A DNA stretch of 64,000 nt from Methanospirillum lacunae (GCF_003173355.1 NZ_QGMY01000002.1:496001-560000), one strand, 5' to 3'; counted from the stretch's first letter, positions 17,275 to 26,785 are shown. Numbers and translations are program-made. Notes: a model not told the origin generated them from the sequence alone.

Positions 17275-17919
17275 ATGGTAGAGAAGAGCGTCATAATTGA
17301 CGCGATACAGAAGGCTAAGGAGTCGGCTCCTGAACGGAAGTTCACTGAGAGTGTCGATATTACTATCAACCTGAAGAATATCGATATGTCTCAACCGAAA
17401 AACCGTATTGACGAGACAATTCTCCTTCCTCATGGAAATGGCAGCAGAGCCAAGATCTCTGTCCTTGGTAGCGGTGATATCGTTACCCAGGCAAGAGATG
17501 CAGGTGCAGAGCTGATCATGGGCCCTGACGAGATCGAAAGACTCGGTGGAGAGCCCCGTGAGGCAAGAAAGGTTGCATCTGACTATCGGTTCTTCCTTGC
17601 AGAGACAAAGGTAATGGCCCTTGTCGGTCGCTGGCTCGGTCCACGGCTCGGTCCAAGGGGTAAAATGCCACAGCCAGTTCCGGACGGAGTAGATATCCGC
17701 CCGATTGTCGAGCGTCTACGCAACTCTGTACGGGTTCGTACAAAAGACAAGATGGCTTTCTCACTGAAGGTCGGAACAACGGCAATGTCTGACGAACAGA
17801 TTAGCGAAAATATCGATGCGGTACTCAAACGTGTTCTGGATAAACTTGAATCAGGTGAATTCCAGGTACGCTCGGTCTATGTCAAGACTACAATGGGTCC
17901 GGCAGTTAAGGTGATGTAA
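17275..17919 (+). CDS. rpl1: Large-subunit ribosomal protein L1 (uL1)
   Basis: 214 residues. The L1 fold shows in 'TESVDITINLKNIDMSQPKNRIDE', 'LVGRWLGPRLGPRGKMPQPVP' (rRNA contact loop) and 'VYVKTTMGPAVKV'. It forms the L1 stalk at the E site and in methanogens also represses its own message. TGGAGGAAC at 17261-17269 sets the ATG at 17275. A perfect hairpin lies just inside the coding start. Confidence 0.97.
   Translation: MVEKSVIIDAIQKAKESAPERKFTESVDITINLKNIDMSQPKNRIDETILLPHGNGSRAKISVLGSGDIVTQARDAGAELIMGPDEIERLGGEPREARKVASDYRFFLAETKVMALVGRWLGPRLGPRGKMPQPVPDGVDIRPIVERLRNSVRVRTKDKMAFSLKVGTTAMSDEQISENIDAVLKRVLDKLESGEFQVRSVYVKTTMGPAVKVM
17288..17303 (+). promoter_or_regulatory. Hairpin inside the L1 coding start, candidate L1 autoregulatory site
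   Basis: GCGTCA-TAAT-TGACGC forms a perfect 6-base-pair stem with a 4-base loop, 13-28 bases after the L1 ATG. In Methanococcus species the L1 protein represses its operon by binding the mRNA a few tens of bases inside the L1 gene. The position agrees; the binding sequence itself is not verified. Confidence 0.4.
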
Positions 17920-17921
17920 GA

Positions 17922-18770
17922 ATGCCACTGTATACTGCCCACCTTCCCAAATGGAAGAAAGACGAGATCTCCGAGATCAAAAGACTCTCGGAAGAGTACA
18001 AGCTTATGGGCCTCGTCGATATGTATGGTATTCCAGCACGTCAGGTGCAGGATATCAGACGCAATCTGAAGGGCAAGGCAGAACTTCGGATGACGAGAAA
18101 CACCCTGATCGAACACGCCCTTGGAGAAATCGGCGGGGAGATCAAGGATCTCGGTGGCAAACTTGACGGACACTCTGCACTCATCTTCACAAATGAGAAT
18201 CCTTTCAAGCTTTACAGTATGCTTGAAAAGACCAAGACGAAGATGGCAGCACGTCCCGGTGAGCTTGCACCAACCGATATCGTTGTCGAGAAAGGACCAA
18301 CCAGTTTCAAGCCAGGTCCGATCGTAGGAGAACTCCAGCAGGCAGGTATCCCTGCAGCCATAGAGGCAGGCAAGGTTACTATCCGAGAGACCAAGACGGT
18401 CGTCAAGGAAGGCCAGGAGATATCAAAGAAACTTGCAGACGCTCTTGCCAAGCTGGATGTCAAACCGATGGATGTCGGTCTGCTTCTGCAGGCAGCCTTC
18501 TTTGAAGGTACAGTCTACGAGTCTGATGTCCTCGCGATCGACGAGGTTGCGTTCTACAACAACATCATTACCGCTGCGAAACAGGCATTCAATCTTTCAC
18601 TCAATGCTGCGATCCCGACAAAGGATACTGCATCTGACCTGCTTACCAAGGCAGTACGTGAGGCACGCAATGTTGTAGTTGAAGCTGCTGTCGTCAGCAG
18701 TGATGTTATGGATGCAATCATCGGAAAGGCACAGTCACAGGCAATGGCACTACAATCTGTGGTTGAATGA
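17922..18770 (+). CDS. rpl10: Large-subunit ribosomal protein L10 (uL10, P0)
   Basis: 282 residues. The N-terminal rRNA-binding domain ('HLPKWKKDEISEIKRLSEEYKLMGLVDMYGI', 'LRMTRNTLIEHALGE') precedes the archaeal/eukaryotic insertion and a long C-terminal helical spine for L12 dimers. It ends without the acidic P-protein tail common in other archaea, so the tail is carried only by L12 here. It follows L1 by 2 bases. Confidence 0.96.
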   Translation: MPLYTAHLPKWKKDEISEIKRLSEEYKLMGLVDMYGIPARQVQDIRRNLKGKAELRMTRNTLIEHALGEIGGEIKDLGGKLDGHSALIFTNENPFKLYSMLEKTKTKMAARPGELAPTDIVVEKGPTSFKPGPIVGELQQAGIPAAIEAGKVTIRETKTVVKEGQEISKKLADALAKLDVKPMDVGLLLQAAFFEGTVYESDVLAIDEVAFYNNIITAAKQAFNLSLNAAIPTKDTASDLLTKAVREARNVVVEAAVVSSDVMDAIIGKAQSQAMALQSVVE

Positions 18771-18815
18771 AACTGAGTAAAAACGTCATACGCAAATAAT
18801 TATAGGTGAACATAA

Positions 18816-19127
18816 ATGGAGTATATCTACGCTGCACTCCTCCTGCACAAGGCAGGTAAGGAAGTCAACGAATCCGCAGTTCAGGCAGTTCTCTCTGCCG
18901 CTGGTATCGCAGTTAACGAATCCCGTGTAAAGGCACTGGTTGCAGCCCTTGATGGCGTCGACATCGAGGATGCTATCAGCAAGGCAGCAGTTGCACCGGT
19001 TGCAGTTGCAGCAGCAGCAGCTCCTGCAGCAGGCGCAGCCCCCGCTGCAGCAGCAGAAGAACCAAAAGAAGATAAGAAGGCAGAGGAAGAGAGCGGTATG
19101 GCAGGGCTTGGTGCCCTGTTCGGGTAA
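18816..19127 (+). CDS. rpl12: Large-subunit ribosomal protein L12 (P1/P2 stalk protein)
   Basis: 103 residues: an N-terminal dimerisation domain ([19 protein letters not shown]), an Ala/Pro hinge (about 60-80) and an acidic Lys/Glu-rich end finishing '[10 protein letters not shown]', the conserved factor-binding tail. It recruits translation factors. It is last in the four-gene operon. Confidence 0.97.
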   Translation: MEYIYAALLLHKAGKEVNESAVQAVLSAAGIAVNESRVKALVAALDGVDIEDAISKAAVAPVAVAAAAAPAAGAAPAAAAEEPKEDKKAEEESGMAGLGALFG

Positions 19128-19259
19128 TCCCCTCTCCTTTTCCTGATACGTATCAATTCTGTTTTCAAGTTTTATTTCTAGTAAGTAGTTTCTGCTTTGA
19201 AGATTCTGTTTAAGCAGTTAATCGCATGTCGATAATTATGTTTAAAAAAAGGTTAGTTA

Positions 19260-21197
19260 TTATGCACTTGCCGGTTTTGTAAGTTTTTCTCTGAGTTCTG
19301 ATCCAAACAACGGGCTTTGAAGTTCAGGTCTTGCCATCATAGTTTTAATGTATTCTTCTTTCGCAGATTCAAACTGTGCATCGCTCATACCTGCTTTTTT
19401 CTGGTTCATGCAATTTCGCAGATCATAGAATGCATAACGACCGTCACTACTTATCAATGGCTTTGTTCCGGTGAGAGTAGTTATGGAATTTTCAGTTTTT
19501 GCTCCTCCGTCTGCATATCCGTATCCATCAACAAGAAGGCCAGTAAAGCCGGTGGCATAAAGATGACCCATCATATCTTCTGGGTTTGAAGCACAAACCG
19601 CAGTTTGCCAGTTGTCCCAGAATCTCCCTTTCATCGTTGGATAACTCCATTTCAGGGTATGTGTGTGGAGATAGGGTTTGAGACTGTCTAGTCCTTTGAT
19701 CTTTCCCGGAGGATTGGAGTTTGGAAATCCACCGATATCAGGGAGAATAAAAATTGATGACCCTGCTGGCATTTCTGCTTCTATCTGGGCAAAGTAGTCT
19801 GCCTGCATCTGAAACTCCTTCTCGCGGTCAGATCCGGGAGTAAGGGCGTATCCTGCAGGTACCTGATCAAATATTCCAAATGTCAGAAGAACAAGAAGCA
19901 GGATAAGAAAAATCGGACAGAAAAGTGGTTTTGTCCTGTATTGTTCAAACAGAAGTTGGAGGAATAATAATACTGTCAGAATTGCAAAGAAGGCTATATA
20001 GAGGCTGATGCGGTTATATGAGTGTATATCAGGGAAGACCTGGGCTATAATTGCAGATATTCCACCGATAGTTCCGATGAGTATCGATGCGAAGGTAAGC
20101 AGAGAAAGATGATCCATAAGAGGAGATCTCTTATCAAGACGTGCCTGGATGTAAGGGAATCCTCTGATAAAGATCCAGCCAAGCAGAATAATAAGACCGA
20201 TACTACCTATTATTCCAAGTGAGGCACTGACATTTTCATTTACAAGAGGTCTGTATAGCGTATATTTCTGTGCGATATCGGCAAGGAAGGGTATCCGGTT
20301 CCCCTGGGCCGGAAGCAATAATTGAATCAGTTTCAATCCCCATGTTTCAGATTCAAATGCATAACGGTATGACATCACGAAAGATGGTCCGTTGAAAAGT
20401 CCGTATATGAGGGATGGAAGTTTATTGAGAAGGATACCAGCAATAAGAATGATGCCCGCTATTGCCCCATTGAAAAAGTCAGATCTCTGAAAAGTTCTTG
20501 AGTATGCCCAGAGGACAGCAACGGCGAGAAGTAGCAAGCCAAAGTATCCATAATATGAATGGGTTGAAGTGATGAGAAGAATTACTGCTGCGATAAGACC
20601 CTTATGGGTAAGAGTAAATCCTGACAATAACCTGGAATTCCCCTTACGGTAGAACAGGGATTCATTCTGACATATCCAGAGAATTACCAGCACCATCAGA
20701 GGCACCATGTAATAAGAAACCAGGTTGTAGTGAATGATTCTAAAGAAGTGATAATAAAGGAATGAAAAAATCAGACCCCCAAAAACCGCGATAGGATATG
20801 CAATTTTGAGTTGTCTGAAAACATACAGTGAACACAATGCAGTCAGGAAAAAACCTAAAATGTAATATACATTCATTACCACGGCATAATTGCCTGAAAA
20901 GAGACTGATGATCTTCATGATCAGGAGATCGAGGTTGCTCCCAATTGCATAATCATACATCTCTAAGGTGCCTGGTGCCCCGGTCATTGGATTTTCAAGC
21001 CACCAGCCATTCTCGATTGTGGTTTTTACGAGAAGATTGTACTCAAGACCATCACCATCATATGTGTACGGAACATCTAGTCGTGCTCCATTTAGCAATC
21101 CAAGAGTCCAAATGAGGTAAATTGCACATAGAATGATCAGGATTGCTGACCAGATAACCTGCGTGCGTGTAATAGAAGACAGGGGATTATTTTTCAC
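19260..21197 (-). CDS. Large polytopic membrane protein, GT-C/YfhO-like
   Basis: 645 residues. The first ~430 hold about 11-12 membrane helices. The first extracytoplasmic loop after helix 1 contains 'YTYDGDGLEYNLLVKTTIENGW' with acidic residues, as in GT-C glycosyltransferases. The last ~200 residues form a soluble outer domain. It could transfer sugars from a lipid carrier to surface glycans or proteins, but no family signature is complete. The start is a GTG at 21197. It is a single gene with its own promoter region and is convergent with the ribosomal operon. Confidence 0.6.
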   Translation of the reverse strand: MKNNPLSSITRTQVIWSAILIILCAIYLIWTLGLLNGARLDVPYTYDGDGLEYNLLVKTTIENGWWLENPMTGAPGTLEMYDYAIGSNLDLLIMKIISLFSGNYAVVMNVYYILGFFLTALCSLYVFRQLKIAYPIAVFGGLIFSFLYYHFFRIIHYNLVSYYMVPLMVLVILWICQNESLFYRKGNSRLLSGFTLTHKGLIAAVILLITSTHSYYGYFGLLLLAVAVLWAYSRTFQRSDFFNGAIAGIILIAGILLNKLPSLIYGLFNGPSFVMSYRYAFESETWGLKLIQLLLPAQGNRIPFLADIAQKYTLYRPLVNENVSASLGIIGSIGLIILLGWIFIRGFPYIQARLDKRSPLMDHLSLLTFASILIGTIGGISAIIAQVFPDIHSYNRISLYIAFFAILTVLLFLQLLFEQYRTKPLFCPIFLILLLVLLTFGIFDQVPAGYALTPGSDREKEFQMQADYFAQIEAEMPAGSSIFILPDIGGFPNSNPPGKIKGLDSLKPYLHTHTLKWSYPTMKGRFWDNWQTAVCASNPEDMMGHLYATGFTGLLVDGYGYADGGAKTENSITTLTGTKPLISSDGRYAFYDLRNCMNQKKAGMSDAQFESAKEEYIKTMMARPELQSPLFGSELREKLTKPASA

Positions 21198-21316
21198 GTG
21201 TTTCCCACCGTATTAAAAGAATTGTTAGCCGTAGGCTTTCATATAGCCTTTGATCTGGCTAGATAACTCCTAAAATGATATCATCTGTTCTCTGATTAAT
21301 AAATATTTGATAGATA

Positions 21317-21862
21317 TTATCTGATACAGACAGGATGTAGGGTTTTCAATCTCATTTTACAGTCATCACAGAGCCAGGTTTTTTTGTGATCGAGGTCGTC
21401 AAGACATTCGGGGTTTGCCATTACACATCGCTCATCCTGGCAGTGCTCCAGACCGAGAAGGTGTCCTATTTCATGGGCCCCTTCAGTAATAATCCGGTTA
21501 CCTAAGGCTTTCTCATCTGATGGAAGGTCCCAGAATTCATTTCTTAACCGAGCTGCAGATACTACTGCTGATCCAGTTCTGGGACGTGCTAGTCCGAAGA
21601 TATACAGTGATGCCGGCTTGAAGATGTCATCGCTGATTACGAGCAGCAATGGCGATTCAATATTATTCCTTCGCTTATAGGTATCAATACAGGAAAGGAT
21701 AGCGGTTGCATCAAACTGATGTCTGTTGATAGAAAATCCATTATATAATAGAGGATTGGTAAATACCTGCACTGGAATATCCAGAACCTGAGATATAGTG
21801 CGTGATACCGGGATCTCAAGACCCTGTGGTGCTCCCCGATCCCAGAATATTTGGATATCCAT
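21317..21862 (-). CDS. amzA: Archaemetzincin-like metalloprotease
   Basis: 181 residues. The zinc motif HEIGHLLGLEH (about 130-140) is followed by C-Q-D-E-R-C-V-M and, after a 16-residue spacer, C-D-D-C. This is the archaemetzincin pattern HExxHxxGxxHCx4CxM...CxxC, with one structural and one catalytic zinc. The physiological substrate of the archaeal family is unknown. ATG 21862 is preferred over the in-frame TTG at 21868. Its start is only 17 bases from that of the divergent UPF0146 gene. Confidence 0.9.
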   Translation of the reverse strand: MDIQIFWDRGAPQGLEIPVSRTISQVLDIPVQVFTNPLLYNGFSINRHQFDATAILSCIDTYKRRNNIESPLLLVISDDIFKPASLYIFGLARPRTGSAVVSAARLRNEFWDLPSDEKALGNRIITEGAHEIGHLLGLEHCQDERCVMANPECLDDLDHKKTWLCDDCKMRLKTLHPVCIR

Positions 21863-21879
21863 TCCCAATACTCTGAGTA

Positions 21880-22281
21880 ATGAGTGGGTATAAACATATT
21901 GAGACGCTTATTGCCCGGTATATTGCTGGAAGATACCACTCTGTGCTGGAGATTGGGACAGGACACAATACCCATGCTGCTGAATTAATCCAGCGTTCAG
22001 GGATATCAGTAACCTGTAGTGATCTTTCAATTCCCCAGGGATTACTTTTAGTTCCCTACGTAATTTTTGATGTAGGTTCACCTGATAACAAAATCTTTTT
22101 TGTCGAATGTATACTTGCTATCAGGCCAATTGAAGAGATGATGTCATCACTTATTTTATATGCACAGCGATGTGGTGCTGATCTTCTGGTGTATCATCTT
22201 GGGTTTGAAGGGTATTCACACCCTCACCAGATTATCAACTGCGGAGTTTCACTCTGCCAGTATGTCACCCGCCAAAATTGA
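21880..22281 (+). CDS. UPF0146 family protein
   Basis: 133 residues. 'YHSVLEIGTGHNTHAAELIQRSGISVTCSDL' looks like motif I of a SAM-dependent methyltransferase, but the protein stops well short of a full fold, as is usual for UPF0146. Function unknown. It diverges from archaemetzincin and runs 17 bases into the convergent rfcL 3' end. Confidence 0.85.
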   Translation: MSGYKHIETLIARYIAGRYHSVLEIGTGHNTHAAELIQRSGISVTCSDLSIPQGLLLVPYVIFDVGSPDNKIFFVECILAIRPIEEMMSSLILYAQRCGADLLVYHLGFEGYSHPHQIINCGVSLCQYVTRQN

Positions 22282-23731
22282 ATAGAGTTGACTGTGACCG
22301 ATTCTTCTCTGCTTTGCTACTTTTTTCATCTGGATTTATTTCTGTCTCTTGTTTTTCCTGGTGATCTGCGGTTGGTGAATCGGTTTTTACTTCTTTAGAA
22401 GGAGCGGGAAGGGATCTTTGCTTTTCTGCAACTTTTCTGGATTTTTGTGCTGCTTTAGCCTCTTCTTTTTCCCGCTTTTTGAGCTCCTTTTCTATCTCTT
22501 TCTTGCGATCTTCTATCTTCTTAATAATTGATTTAGCGATATCAGAATCCTGAATCAGAAGATCAAGTTGATCTGTATCAAGTGAGAACTCTTCGGCATA
22601 TTCTTCTGCATTGTGCTCCGCGAGAAGAGAGATTGGCATCAAGTACCCGCTTCGTACTGTACCTGCAGCCATATGCATAGTCCTCCCAAGCCGGGAAAGA
22701 AGTTGTTCACGCGCTGACTTCTGTCTTTTTGCCGTGGACATTCTTCTCCAGCGGTCTGGTGGCATGATCTTCATGAAACCGCCGGTTCCAAAAGCTGCAT
22801 CATTCACCCCAAGAAGCATTGTAGCCGTAGCATACCGCCAGAGAGTATAATACTGGGTTTTATAGGTTCTACCCAAGTACTCATCTGCCCTCGATACTGC
22901 CTGGTACGCTTTGCATATTGCGCCCTGATCCTTCATGAGTCCGATATTCCCTTCAATCCATTGTAGTTCTGTGTCTGGTGTTTCGTCTACTTCAAATGCA
23001 ATATCAGTCAGAGGGCGAGTGGGGTTTTTATGAAGAGTAGCAGCGACCAGATCAAATATTGTGGATCTGTTGTCTTTGCGTGATGTCGATAGGTCATCAG
23101 ACAGGAGCTCTGATCGGCCTATGGTTGCTGCATAGAGCATGGTGACTGCAGACCTGATGTCACCTCCTGATCTGCCTGAAATATCATCCAATGCTGAAAT
23201 ATCGCAGGTAATACCTTCTTCTATACAGATCTCTTTCAGCCTGGGTGTAATAGTCCTTGCCTGAGCAGCCCTGAATTGGACTTTCATGCATAAAGTTCTG
23301 ATAGCGGCATCAAGGCCATAGAGGTCGTTGGCGATAAGAACAATCGGCTGACTGGCTTTTTTGATGACATCAACAATAGCTCGTGCCCCTCCCCGGTCTG
23401 CGTTTCCCTGCAGGTTATCAGCCTCGTCAAGAAGGATTAGTTTTCGACCTGAACCCAGCAGGGATCCAGTACTTGCACTTGTTCCTGCAACACGTTCAAT
23501 AACCGATTTTGTCCGCTGATCACTCGCGTTCAGCTCTACGACATCCCAGTTCATGTCAGTGGCAAGTGCATTTGCAGCTGATGTTTTTCCTATTCCTGGT
23601 TTCCCATACAGGAGCAGAGGTTCAGAGTCTGTGGTCCAGTTCTGCGCCCAGGTGAGCATCTGTCGTATCGATTCCTTATTTCCTACCAGGTCAGTTAGAT
23701 GCCTAGGACGATATTTCTCTGCCCAGTCCAT
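22265..23731 (-). CDS. rfcL: Replication factor C large subunit
   Basis: 488 residues. AAA+ clamp loader: 'MDWAEKYRPRHLTDLVGN' start, Walker A 'GKPGIGKTSAANAL', Walker B 'LILLDEAD', then the RFC collar. A long Lys/Glu-rich tail ends in QSTLFNF, a PCNA-interacting (PIP) box. It loads PCNA with the small RFC subunit, which is not in this window. The family usually begins at MDWAEKYRP, hence the start at 23731; in-frame starts at 23749 (ATG) and 23773 (GTG) would add up to 14 residues. Confidence 0.93.
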   Translation of the reverse strand: MDWAEKYRPRHLTDLVGNKESIRQMLTWAQNWTTDSEPLLLYGKPGIGKTSAANALATDMNWDVVELNASDQRTKSVIERVAGTSASTGSLLGSGRKLILLDEADNLQGNADRGGARAIVDVIKKASQPIVLIANDLYGLDAAIRTLCMKVQFRAAQARTITPRLKEICIEEGITCDISALDDISGRSGGDIRSAVTMLYAATIGRSELLSDDLSTSRKDNRSTIFDLVAATLHKNPTRPLTDIAFEVDETPDTELQWIEGNIGLMKDQGAICKAYQAVSRADEYLGRTYKTQYYTLWRYATATMLLGVNDAAFGTGGFMKIMPPDRWRRMSTAKRQKSAREQLLSRLGRTMHMAAGTVRSGYLMPISLLAEHNAEEYAEEFSLDTDQLDLLIQDSDIAKSIIKKIEDRKKEIEKELKKREKEEAKAAQKSRKVAEKQRSLPAPSKEVKTDSPTADHQEKQETEINPDEKSSKAEKNRSQSTLFNFGG

Positions 23732-23900
23732 TCCTGATCCATTCAGCATGGCACCAGATAAACCGCTCCTCACTGTGTTTGATATCTTGAATAATTGTCT
23801 GGTTTCATAATTGCATTATCAACCATTTCTTGAAGAAACATGCTAGTATCAGACAGTTTATGTCAGATGAGACAGAAACGGGAAAGAGAGCTTAGATGCC

Positions 23901-24917
23901 ATGGGAGAGCACACCTGTTCCACCGAACTGATTGCTAAAGCGGTTAGGGAGTATGAAGGCGTCAGACGGAAGAGTGAGATCGGGGCGATAGTAAACGATC
24001 TGAAACTTGACTGTCCTGGAGTAATTGCTTCATTTGGAGAAGATGCCGCAGTAATTCAAAATAATGGGGATGCCCTTCTCCTGGCTGCAGACGGTATCTG
24101 GAGTAAGCTTATGGACGCGGATCCATATTGGGCTGGCTATTGTGCCGTTCTAGTAAATATTCATGATATCGCTGCAATGGGTGGTCGTCCCCTGGCAATG
24201 GTAGATGTCTTTTCAATATCATCAGGATCAATTCGTGATGCAGTAATTGCCGGAATGCGTGATGCATCAGCCCAGTTTGGTGTTCCGATAGTTGGAGGTC
24301 ATCTTCATCCTGAAACACCATATAGTGTAATCGATATTGCTATTCTTGGAGTGGCACCGATAAATGGTATCATCTATAGCAGTACTGCACAGGCAGGAGA
24401 CCTGATTGTTGTAGCAATCGATCTGGAAGGAAGAGTTCACCCCTCTTGTGCTTTGAACTGGGATAGTGCCACACTCAGAACAGCTGAAGAGGTAAGAGCA
24501 CAGATCCATGTACTTGAGGAACTTGGAACAAGACAACTCGTGACTGCAGGAAAGGATATCTCAAACCCTGGTATCATCGGAACACTTGGAATGCTTCTTG
24601 AAGTATCAGGAATGGGAGGAAGAGTAGATCTTTCTGCAATTCCTCGTCCTGATGACTGTCACAATATCCCATTTGAACAGTGGGTTCGAATGTATCCTGG
24701 GATGGGCTTTGTGCTAACATTGAGGGAAAAGCATCGTGAGGAGGTTTGTGGTCTCTTTTCTGCTGTCGGGATGACCGCACAGGTTATTGGTAAAGTGAAT
24801 GATTCAAAAGATCTCCGAATTGTATATAATGATGAGGATACCAGCGTGTTTGATTTTAGCAGTGATATTGGTATTACTAATCTGGGTGCTGAGGAGCGAT
24901 GCCCCAGGATCTCATAG
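23901..24917 (+). CDS. Methanogenesis marker protein 2 (AIR-synthase-related)
   Basis: 338 residues. It has the PurM/ThiL/SelD ATP-binding fold: 'GEDAAVIQNNGDALLLAADGIW', 'AVLVNIHDIAAMGGRPLAMVDVF' and a C-terminal 'MYPGMGFVLTLREKH'. This subgroup, Mmp2, is found in methanogens and has no assigned reaction. GGGAAAGAGAG upstream supports ATG 23901. Its last 19 bases overlap the start of the Mmp4 gene, so the two are co-translated. Confidence 0.88.
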   Translation: MGEHTCSTELIAKAVREYEGVRRKSEIGAIVNDLKLDCPGVIASFGEDAAVIQNNGDALLLAADGIWSKLMDADPYWAGYCAVLVNIHDIAAMGGRPLAMVDVFSISSGSIRDAVIAGMRDASAQFGVPIVGGHLHPETPYSVIDIAILGVAPINGIIYSSTAQAGDLIVVAIDLEGRVHPSCALNWDSATLRTAEEVRAQIHVLEELGTRQLVTAGKDISNPGIIGTLGMLLEVSGMGGRVDLSAIPRPDDCHNIPFEQWVRMYPGMGFVLTLREKHREEVCGLFSAVGMTAQVIGKVNDSKDLRIVYNDEDTSVFDFSSDIGITNLGAEERCPRIS

Positions 24918-25663
24918 GTATCGGTGTTTCTGCTGATCCGGAACGGGTTATTCGAAGTATTATAAATTGTAATTTTTCAGACAGGATTGTATGTTATACT
25001 GATCCTGATATTGCGGTGCAATTTTCTTTTCCTTGCCTGGTAAGAACATCCGACCAGCCTGGAGAAAAAATGGTATCTGATCTTGTAACTGATCAGATTT
25101 CTGCTGCAGTCAGAGGTACCCTTCCTGCCACTCAAACGTTGTCAGCTCTTAAACTTGCATATGGTGTCCGGGAACTTGAAAGGATTGTGCTCCTTGAATC
25201 TGCACAATCAAAACGATTTTTCCTTGCCCCGGTTGGTATAGATGAAGGATGGACAATCAGCCAGAAGATCTCACTCATCAACAAAGGGAATAAGATAGCT
25301 ATTGGAGCTGGCCTCTCAGAAAAGGTAGGTGTTCTATCTGGTGGCCGGTTTGGTGATGCTGGAAGACATCCTGCTGTTGATCGGAGTATGGCAGACGCGG
25401 AACTTGTTTCACGATTAACCGGGGCTCGGCATTATGAGATCCTTATCGAAGATGCGATCGCAGAATGTGGACTCATAATAGCTCCTGATGGGATAACGGG
25501 AAATTTAATCTTCAGAACGTTGCTCTTTGTCGGGAACGGTGTTTCACATGGGGCACCTGTTGTAAATATCGGTGGTATCTTCGTAGATACTTCGCGCGTC
25601 AACCCAGATTACTCGAATGCCCTGAATCTGGCGGCATCTATGTATTATATGCAATTCTCCTGA
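24899..25663 (+). CDS. mtxX: Methanogenesis marker protein 4 (MtxX family)
   Basis: 254 residues. It resembles the MtxX/phosphotransacetylase-like group: 'RVIRSIINCNFSDRIVCYTDPD' at the start, 'VGVLSGGRFGDAGRHPAVDRSMADAE' in the middle and a Gly-rich 'LFVGNGVSHGAPVVNIGGIFVD' near the end. It was once proposed to be methyltransferase-associated; its reaction is not established. The start overlaps the end of Mmp2. Confidence 0.85.
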   Translation: MPQDLIGIGVSADPERVIRSIINCNFSDRIVCYTDPDIAVQFSFPCLVRTSDQPGEKMVSDLVTDQISAAVRGTLPATQTLSALKLAYGVRELERIVLLESAQSKRFFLAPVGIDEGWTISQKISLINKGNKIAIGAGLSEKVGVLSGGRFGDAGRHPAVDRSMADAELVSRLTGARHYEILIEDAIAECGLIIAPDGITGNLIFRTLLFVGNGVSHGAPVVNIGGIFVDTSRVNPDYSNALNLAASMYYMQFS

Positions 25664-25795
25664 AAACCTAATGATTAAGGATATTTATAGAAATTTAATT
25701 TTATTCGTCTGATTCGCAATCATCAGGTAAGATGGTGAGGAAAATTAAAAAACTTCTGATTATAGAGCCGAAACGCAAAAAAATCAATGCAATCT

Positions 25796-25811
25796 CGAAA
25801 TGTTTAAATAG
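25796..25811 (+). promoter_or_regulatory. Archaeal promoter (BRE/TATA) of the histone gene
   Basis: CGAAATG (BRE-like) is followed by TTTAAATAG (25803-25811). Initiation is expected near 25832, leaving a short leader that contains GAGGTAGAGG as the ribosome site just before the ATG at 25845. Confidence 0.6.
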
Positions 25812-25844
25812 CTATCAAGATACCTTTTTTTGAGGTAGAGGACT

Positions 25845-26051
25845 ATGGCAGACTTACCTATTGCAGCAGTTGTAAGAATTGCAAAGAAGAATGGTGCTGA
25901 ACGTGTGGGAAGCGACGCAGCTACAGCACTGGTTGAAAAAGCTGAAGAGTACATTGCAACCCTTACCAAAGAAGCCAATCGACTTGCACTACATGCAGGA
26001 AGAAAAACAATAAAAGAAGAAGACGTTAAGATGGCAGTAGAGAATGCCTAA
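25845..26051 (+). CDS. Archaeal histone (HMf-like)
   Basis: 68 residues, a single histone fold without tails: 'MADLPIAAVVRIAKKNGAERVGSDA' and 'LALHAGRKTIKEEDVKMAVEN', with the conserved Arg-Thr/Lys DNA contacts. Dimers wrap DNA and polymerise. The strong BRE/TATA and ribosome site fit an abundant protein. Confidence 0.97.
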   Translation: MADLPIAAVVRIAKKNGAERVGSDAATALVEKAEEYIATLTKEANRLALHAGRKTIKEEDVKMAVENA

Positions 26052-26124
26052 GACATCCTCTCTCTTTTAATTGTTTGATTACTGTCCTGACTTCTGCTTA
26101 AATGTCAGGCATGGATGGGGATTT

Positions 26125-26139
26125 CACGGAATTTCCGTG
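26125..26139. terminator. Hairpin between histone and hisB
   Basis: CACGGA-ATT-TCCGTG is a 6-base-pair stem with a 3-base loop followed by GTTTTG. It lies in the convergent gap after the histone gene and hisB and could act as a terminator or 3'-end stabiliser. Confidence 0.4.
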
Positions 26140-26203
26140 TTTTGTATAATATTATTCAGACTTTTTTCTGCTTTGGATTTTTTTCCGAATAATTAGGAAA
26201 AAA

Positions 26204-26785
26204 TTAGAGTATTCCTTTTGTACTTGGTATGTTACCATTTGGATCAATGATCCGGGTAGCTTCGTGAAGAGTCACACCACATGCTTTGAAGAACGCTTCA
26301 CAGAGATGATGATCAGATCTACCAGAACCTTCCAGATGCAATGTAATGTGTGCTGATGATGTAAGAGTAGTAAAGAAGTGTTCTATCAGGTATGGTTCCA
26401 GCACACCTTCTATTGGACCACTAAATACTCCTGAAAAAACGCAGTATGGTCTGCCACTGATATCAGTTGTAACCATCACCCGTGCTTCATCCATTGGGAT
26501 AATAGCATGGGAGAACCGTCTGATACCTCTGCCATCTCCAATTGCTTCCCGTAACGCTGATCCAAGAACTATGGCTATGTCTTCTATTGTGTGATGTGGT
26601 CCGACATTTAGGTCTCCATCTGCCCTGATTGTAAGATCAAACCTTCCATGCCGGCCAAATGATTCGAGCATGTGATCAAAAAATGGTATTCCAGTTTCTA
26701 TCTGGCAAATCCCGTTGCCATCAAGGTTGAGATCAACTTTTATCTTTGTCTCCCTGGTCTCTCGTGAAATTGATCCAGTCCTCAT
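26204..26785 (-). CDS. hisB: Imidazoleglycerol-phosphate dehydratase
   Basis: 193 residues with the two HHxxED motifs of HisB: 'NVGPHHTIEDIAIVLG' and 'GRSDHHLCEAFFKACG', plus 'FDHMLESFGRHGRFDL'. It makes imidazole acetol-phosphate, step 6 of histidine synthesis. Its ATG overlaps the hisA stop in an ATGA. Confidence 0.96.
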   Translation of the reverse strand: MRTGSISRETRETKIKVDLNLDGNGICQIETGIPFFDHMLESFGRHGRFDLTIRADGDLNVGPHHTIEDIAIVLGSALREAIGDGRGIRRFSHAIIPMDEARVMVTTDISGRPYCVFSGVFSGPIEGVLEPYLIEHFFTTLTSSAHITLHLEGSGRSDHHLCEAFFKACGVTLHEATRIIDPNGNIPSTKGIL

